From: Actinomycetota bacterium
Lineage (GTDB): Bacteria; Actinomycetota; CADDZG01; WHSQ01
DNA: 10,895 bases
Direction of reading: 5' to 3'
Assembly: GCA_013695055.1 (NCBI GenBank)
Contig: JACDBF010000170.1
Location: 1 to 10,895 of the forward strand
Numbering within the stretch: position 1 is the first letter of the stretch; each line of letters begins with the position of its first letter. Shown here in pieces: positions 6,608 to 10,895 of this stretch. Made by a program: the position numbers and the translations under genes. Under the pieces are notes generated by a model, which did not search any database, had not been told where the DNA came from, and was given only the letters and a program-made list of their open reading frames with translations.

Positions 6608-7842
6608 CCGAGAGAAACAAAGAGCTCGAGAGGTTGATGGCCGCGATGCCGAGGCGGGCGATCACGAGGCGCGACCTGCTGCGGCGGGCGGGAGCAGGAG
6701 CGGGGGCGTTGTCGATTGGCGCCTTCTTGGCTGCATGTGGCGTCGAGGGACAGGAGACCGACCCGAGCGCGAGCGGCGAGGACACCTACACGACCCAGCA
6801 GGTCGCCGGCACACTGAACTTCGCCAACTGGCCCCTGTACATCGACCGGCTCAAGGGGCGTAGCCCCACGATCGACGACTTCGAAAAACAGTCTGACATC
6901 ACCGTGAACTACAAGGAGGTCATCCAGGACAACGAGAGCTTCTTCGGCACCGTCCAGGAGCCGTTGTCCAACGACCAAGCCATCGAGTGGGACATCATCG
7001 TGGTCACCGACTGGATGATCGCCCGCATGATCCGGCTCGGCTACCTTGAAGAGCTGGATCATTCGCAGCTCTCGAACTTCGAGGCGCATGCCGGCGAGAT
7101 CTACAAGGACCCTGTATACGACCCGAGCAACGCTCATTCGGTCCCCTGGCAGTCGGGTATCACGGGGATCGGCTACAACCCGGAGCTTACCGGCGGCGAG
7201 ATAACCAGCTTCGACCAGCTCTTCGATCCGAAGCTCGAGGGCAAGGTTGGTATGTTCAAAGAGATGCGCGACACGTTCACCCTCACGCTGCTCAGCAACG
7301 GAGTCGAACCGCAGGACGCGACGATCGAAGACGTCGAAGCCGCTCAAAAAAAGCTGGTCGAGCAAAAAGAGCAGGGAATCGTGCGCAACTACTACGGCAA
7401 CGAGTACGCCGACGCGTTGCTCCGAGGCGACCTCGCCGCGACGATGGCGTGGTCCGGCGACGTCTTCCAGCTACAGTTCGACAACCCGGACCTCCAATTC
7501 GTCGTCCCCGAAGAGGGTGGCGTGCTGTGGGTCGACAACTTGGCCATCCCTCAGAACGCCGAGCACCCAATCGACGCTCTTGAGTTCATGAACTTCGTCT
7601 ATGACCCTGAGATCGCCGCACAGATAACCGGCTGGGTGAACTACATCTGCCCGGTCCCTGAGGCCCAAGAGCTGCTCGTCAAGCAGTCGAAGACAGACGG
7701 CCGCTACTACAAGACGGTGGCCGAAAGCCCGCTCGTGTTCCCGACGCCCGAGATGGAGTCCAACCTCTACAGCTACAAGGACCTGAGCCCCGACGAGGAG
7801 GAGCAGTGGCAGGATCTGTTCGGCGAGCTCGTCCAGGGATGA
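6604..7842 (+). CDS. potD: Polyamine ABC substrate-binding Tat lipoprotein, PotD-like (system 2)
   Basis: Extracytoplasmic binding protein of system 2, 412 residues, expected to capture spermidine, putrescine or a related amine. The GTG start overlaps the ATPase stop and is preceded by AAGGAG at 6591-6596, seven bases away; an ATG at 6637 is a weaker alternative. The N-terminus holds a twin-arginine motif, TRRDLLRR (21-28), then a mild hydrophobic stretch ending in lipobox LAAC (Cys45): a Tat-exported lipoprotein signal. The mature part has NFANWPLYID (W76, Y79), a domain-crossing region, MAWSGD (W283) and LWVDNLAIP (W309, D311). These align by eye with amine-binding residues of E. coli PotD, whose equivalent segment is FWMDSLAIP. 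The C-terminal helices follow the PotD pattern (NAEHPIDALEFMNF). It differs clearly from the system 1 binding protein, so different ligands are plausible. Confidence 0.92.
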   Translation: MTERNKELERLMAAMPRRAITRRDLLRRAGAGAGALSIGAFLAACGVEGQETDPSASGEDTYTTQQVAGTLNFANWPLYIDRLKGRSPTIDDFEKQSDITVNYKEVIQDNESFFGTVQEPLSNDQAIEWDIIVVTDWMIARMIRLGYLEELDHSQLSNFEAHAGEIYKDPVYDPSNAHSVPWQSGITGIGYNPELTGGEITSFDQLFDPKLEGKVGMFKEMRDTFTLTLLSNGVEPQDATIEDVEAAQKKLVEQKEQGIVRNYYGNEYADALLRGDLAATMAWSGDVFQLQFDNPDLQFVVPEEGGVLWVDNLAIPQNAEHPIDALEFMNFVYDPEIAAQITGWVNYICPVPEAQELLVKQSKTDGRYYKTVAESPLVFPTPEMESNLYSYKDLSPDEEEQWQDLFGELVQG

Positions 7843-7877
7843 ACGGGTTCAAGCGGCCATGATCGCTCGAAGGCCGC

Positions 7878-8735
7878 ATGGCGGCTAAGAGCGAGCGAGG
7901 CCGCCTAACGCCCTATCTCTTGACTCTTCCGGGGGTGCTGTGGTTGACGGCGTTTTTCGTCGTTCCCATGGTCACGATGTTCTCTGTGTCGTTCCAGGAA
8001 GGCAACATCTACGAGGGCTACCGCTTCACCGGGCACTGGCAGACCTACACAGACACGCTCGGCTCCTATAGTGAGCAATTCCTTCGGAGCCTGTGGTACG
8101 GACTCATCGTCACGGCCGCAGTGCTGCTCATTACGTTTCCGATGTCCTATTGGATTGCGCTCAAGGGCGGCAAGAGGAAGAACTTGTTCCTGCTCATGAT
8201 CCTGCTGCCGTTCTTCACGCCTTTCATCATCCGGACGCTCTCTTGGAAGCTGATCCTCGGCGACGAAGGCATATTCCTTGGAACGCTCAAGAACATCGGC
8301 ATCCTGCCGGACTCCTATCAGGTGCTGGCCACACCCACGGCCGTGATAGCAGGGCTTATCTACAACTTCCTGCCGTTCATGGCCCTTCCCCTCTACGTCG
8401 CGCTCGAAAAGCTGGACCCTGCGCTTCTCGAGGCCGCCCAAGACCTGTACTCCAACAAGCGTGAGACTTTTATGAACGTGACGCTTCCTCTGGCCCTTCC
8501 GGGCGTGTTCGCGGGTTCTCTGCTCACCTTTATTCCGGTTGCCGGCGACTTCATCAACGCAGAGCTTCTGGGCGGGGTCAACACCACCATGATCGGCAAT
8601 GTGATCCAGCGGGAGATCCTGGTGAATCTCGATTATCCCGAAGGCGCCGCGATCTCGTTCCTGTTGATGGCCGGCATATTGTTGGGCGTCTTCCTATACG
8701 CGCGCGCGCTGGGCACCGAGGAGCTAATGGGCTGA
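7878..8735 (+). CDS. potB: Polyamine ABC importer permease, PotB family (system 2)
   Basis: First membrane subunit of system 2, 285 residues, with six likely membrane segments (about 13-37, 72-95, 102-122, 152-174, 205-227, 255-276). The short basic N-terminus (MAAKSERGRLTPYLL) and LLPFFTPFIIRTLSWKLIL are typical of PotB. The EAA loop reads EAAQDLYSNKRETFMNVTLP from residue 185: Tyr191 occupies the position of the normally conserved glycine, while the closing LP is kept. TFIPVAGDFINAELLGG follows, as in Gram-positive PotB proteins. The ATG lies 35 bases after the binding-protein stop with GAAGG at 7869-7873. The stop shares one base with the next start (TGATG), which points to translational coupling. 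Confidence 0.92.
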   Translation: MAAKSERGRLTPYLLTLPGVLWLTAFFVVPMVTMFSVSFQEGNIYEGYRFTGHWQTYTDTLGSYSEQFLRSLWYGLIVTAAVLLITFPMSYWIALKGGKRKNLFLLMILLPFFTPFIIRTLSWKLILGDEGIFLGTLKNIGILPDSYQVLATPTAVIAGLIYNFLPFMALPLYVALEKLDPALLEAAQDLYSNKRETFMNVTLPLALPGVFAGSLLTFIPVAGDFINAELLGGVNTTMIGNVIQREILVNLDYPEGAAISFLLMAGILLGVFLYARALGTEELMG

Positions 8736-9616
8736 TGGCGACCACCACGGAACGCATCGCTCGGCGCGAACCCATCGACGCCACGGCGCCGCCCCAGAAG
8801 CCGCGCAAGCGCCGCAAGGAATGGCTTCTCCCGGCCTATACGGGCCTCGTGATCGCCTACCTATTCGTGCCGATCGCCATCATGATCCTGTTCGGCTTCA
8901 ACAATCCCGCCGGCCGTTACAACTTCCAGTGGGAGGGCTTCACTCTCAAGTGGTATAACCCGACCACTCTGCTGGAGTACGAAGACTTGAACGACGCACT
9001 GATCAATTCCTTGACGGTAGCAATCGTGAGCACTTTGATCGCCACCGCGCTCGGAACACTCATCGCGCTTGCCCTCACCCGTCATCGGTTCAGGGGTCGT
9101 TCAAGCCTCAATCTCGGTCTCTTCCTTCCGATGGCTTCGCCCGAGGTCGTCCTAGGAGTTTCTTTACTTGCCTTGTTCGTGTCCATCAATGTCCCGCTCG
9201 GCCTCGTAACGATCATCATCGCCCACATCATGTTCTCGATCTCTTTCGTCGTGGTGACGGTGAAAGCCCGCACCTCGGGTTTCGACCACAACCTCGAGGA
9301 CGCAGCGGGCGACCTGGGCGCCGACCCCTGGACGGCTTTCTGGACGGTTACATTCCCCTTGATCTTCCCAGGCATTCTTGCGGCCGGCCTGCTGGTGTTC
9401 GCCCTGTCGATCGACGACTATGTGATCACGAGCTTCAATGCCGGCGGCGCCACCACTATTCCGCTGTGGGTCTACGGCGCGTCACGTATCGGCGTCCCTC
9501 CACAGGTCAACGTGATGGGCACGCTGTTGTTCTCCCTTGGGCTTTTGTACGTGATCGTTTCCTTATGGCGCGGGCGCAAGGCTGAGGCGCTCGCGCCGCC
9601 GGTCGGAAAGGGTTAA
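8735..9616 (+). CDS. potC: Polyamine ABC importer permease, PotC family (system 2)
   Basis: Second membrane subunit of system 2, 293 residues. A long hydrophilic, basic N-terminus (about residues 1-30, with KPRKRRKEW just before the first membrane segment) precedes six likely membrane segments (about 33-55, 90-115, 126-149, 152-176, 209-230, 258-277). The EAA loop is slightly degenerate: DAAGDLGADPWTAFWTVTFP from 189, with Asp for Glu and FP for LP. SIDDYVITSFNAGG and the later VPPQVNVMGTLL match the PotC pattern (MDDVVVSSF, SPEVNAL), unlike the YdcV-like permease of system 1. A GAGGAG at 8718-8723 lies eleven bases before the ATG. It is the last plus-strand gene and ends nine bases from the convergent aminotransferase. 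Confidence 0.92.
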   Translation: MATTTERIARREPIDATAPPQKPRKRRKEWLLPAYTGLVIAYLFVPIAIMILFGFNNPAGRYNFQWEGFTLKWYNPTTLLEYEDLNDALINSLTVAIVSTLIATALGTLIALALTRHRFRGRSSLNLGLFLPMASPEVVLGVSLLALFVSINVPLGLVTIIIAHIMFSISFVVVTVKARTSGFDHNLEDAAGDLGADPWTAFWTVTFPLIFPGILAAGLLVFALSIDDYVITSFNAGGATTIPLWVYGASRIGVPPQVNVMGTLLFSLGLLYVIVSLWRGRKAEALAPPVGKG

Positions 9617-9625
9617 GCGAGAGTT

Positions 9626-10895
9626 TCAGCCGTGGATCTTCTCGCAGTAGCCGGCGAGCACCTCGATCGTGTGATCGATATCTTCTTCTGAGTGTTGGAC
9701 CGAGATCGTCCACTGCTCTTCTTTGCCGGGAGTCTGATAGATGCCCCGGTTGACCACCCAGTACCAGTAGGCCCCGAAGAGCTCGTCGTCGATCTCGGCG
9801 AAGTCCCGGTAACGTTCGAGCGGCCGATCTCTGAAGGTGATCGAGCCTTTGGCGCCGAGGTCGGTGGTTACGGCCGGAATCCCGTACCGGTCGAGAACCT
9901 TCTGGCAGCCGCTTGCGAGGCGCGTTCCGAGCTTCCCCAAATATTCGTAGGCGTCGGGTGTAAGCACCTCGGTTAACGTGGCAAGGCTGGCTCCCACCGA
10001 CAACGGATTGCCGTTGAACGTGCCGAGAGCCGCCACTCCATTCATGATCTGATCCATGAGGTCGGCCCGGCCGGCAAACGCGCCGATGGGTACCCCTCCG
10101 CCGATAGCTTTGGCCAGGCACACCATGTCGGGCTGAACGCCGTAATACTCGGTCGCCCCTCCGGCCGCGATCGTTACCCCGGTCTTCACCTCGTCGAAGA
10201 TGAGGACGACGCCGTGCTTGGTGCAGAGCTCTCGCACCCTTTCGAGATATCCGGGCAGCGGCACCACGATGCCGATGTTCATCATCACCGGCTCCATGAT
10301 TAGAGCGCCGATCTTGTCGCCGTGTGTCGAGAGCAGCTTCTCGAGGGCGCCGGCGTCGTTGAAGGGGACGATCATCGTCGAGGCGGCCGTGTCGGCCGGG
10401 ATCCCCTTGGAGAACGGGACCGTCCAGGGCCGCTCGGTGGGCCCGGAGGAGTCCATGGTTGCGACGACCGAGTACATGACGGCGTCATGATGCCCGTGAT
10501 AGGAGCCCTCGATCTTGAGCAGAACCTCCTTGCCCGTGGCGGCCCTGGCGATCCGTATGGCGTCCATGGTCGCCTCGGTGCCCGAGTTGGTAAAGCGCAC
10601 CTTGTCAACGCCGAAGCGCCGCTTGATCTCCTCGGCCAGCAGGACGGCTGCCTCGGTGGTGGCCGCGAAATGGGTGCCGGTGGCGGCGGCTTTCTCGATC
10701 GCCTCTTTGACTCTGGGATGGCAATGACCCGCCACCATGGTCCCAAAGCCGTTGTGGAAGTCGATGTAAGTGTTCCCATCCACGTCTGTGACCCGGCTTC
10801 CGTGGCCCTCCTTGAGGTAGATGGGATACGGGTCGCCGGCTTGGAAAGAGGAGGTGACTCCGAAAGGCATGGACTTCTCGGCCCGGGCGTAGAGC
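9626..10895 (-). CDS. Class III PLP aminotransferase, HemL (GSA aminomutase)-like, 5' end missing
   Basis: PLP enzyme of the glutamate-1-semialdehyde aminomutase-like branch; substrate unknown. An ATG at 10868-10870 would give 414 residues, but the frame stays open to the window edge, and the upstream codons read LYARAEKSMPFGVTSSF. This resembles the conserved HemL-group start (RAxxxxPGGVNSPVR), so the true start is probably beyond the edge. Visible: VDGNTYIDF, GHCHPRV, NSGTEATMDAIRIARAATGK, GSYHGHHDA, IMEPVMMNIG, FDEVKTG, the Schiff-base lysine in LAKAIGGG (codon 10109-10111), and GTFNGNPLSV. HemL normally reads EPVAGNMG where this has EPVMMNIG. With polyamine transport beside it rather than heme genes, an aminotransferase acting on an amine or amino acid is more likely than heme synthesis, but this is inference. 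It faces the importer genes, so it is transcribed separately. Confidence 0.87.
   Translation of the reverse strand, partial: LYARAEKSMPFGVTSSFQAGDPYPIYLKEGHGSRVTDVDGNTYIDFHNGFGTMVAGHCHPRVKEAIEKAAATGTHFAATTEAAVLLAEEIKRRFGVDKVRFTNSGTEATMDAIRIARAATGKEVLLKIEGSYHGHHDAVMYSVVATMDSSGPTERPWTVPFSKGIPADTAASTMIVPFNDAGALEKLLSTHGDKIGALIMEPVMMNIGIVVPLPGYLERVRELCTKHGVVLIFDEVKTGVTIAAGGATEYYGVQPDMVCLAKAIGGGVPIGAFAGRADLMDQIMNGVAALGTFNGNPLSVGASLATLTEVLTPDAYEYLGKLGTRLASGCQKVLDRYGIPAVTTDLGAKGSITFRDRPLERYRDFAEIDDELFGAYWYWVVNRGIYQTPGKEEQWTISVQHSEEDIDHTIEVLAGYCEKIHG

Noticed and set aside
7346..7352. A-AAA-AAG heptamer, identical to the dnaX slippery sequence, in frame within the PotD-like gene
   Set aside because: No clear upstream Shine-Dalgarno stimulator or strong downstream stem was seen, and the unshifted protein continues with normal PotD family sequence, so programmed frameshifting is not supported.
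6448..7365. Minus-strand open frame of 305 codons opposite the PotD-like gene
   Set aside because: Same reasons: antisense shadow of a confident gene, no domain recognised.

Overview
The window (about 62% GC by eye) comes from a high-GC bacterium, most likely an actinomycetote. This rests on frequent GTG starts, dense coding with overlapping stop/start codons, and lipoproteins of the 'CGGGDDDG' type with acidic Gly/Ser linkers; one of the two binding proteins carries a Tat-type lipoprotein signal. Nothing here fixes a genus. I see no phage, transposon, CRISPR, tRNA or rRNA sequence.

Layout: (1) 3-1220 (+), the 3' part of a class III aminotransferase close to GabT (4-aminobutyrate aminotransferase), running in from the left edge. 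(2) 1221-5317 (+), a complete four-gene polyamine-type ABC importer in the order ATPase, binding protein, permease, permease; its binding protein and last permease resemble E. coli YdcS and YdcV more than PotD and PotC. (3) 5318-5458, the only sizeable intergenic stretch (141 bases), with no convincing promoter or terminator. (4) 5459-9616 (+), a second complete importer in the same gene order, with a classical PotD-like binding protein that has a twin-arginine lipoprotein signal. (5) 9626-10895 (-), a second class III aminotransferase, related to glutamate-1-semialdehyde aminomutase (HemL) but probably not HemL. It converges on the second importer with 9 bases between stop codons and runs off the right edge.

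Inferred role: uptake of putrescine, spermidine or a related amine through two distinct importers, linked to amino-group removal by at least the GabT-like enzyme, which shares the first transcription unit. The usual aldehyde dehydrogenases (GabD/PatD type) and a regulator are not in the window and may lie outside it. The genes belong to known families. What merits attention is the pairing of two non-equivalent importers with the same gene order and similar junctions, their different export signals, and the HemL-like enzyme of unknown substrate. I did not find a clearly new kind of system.
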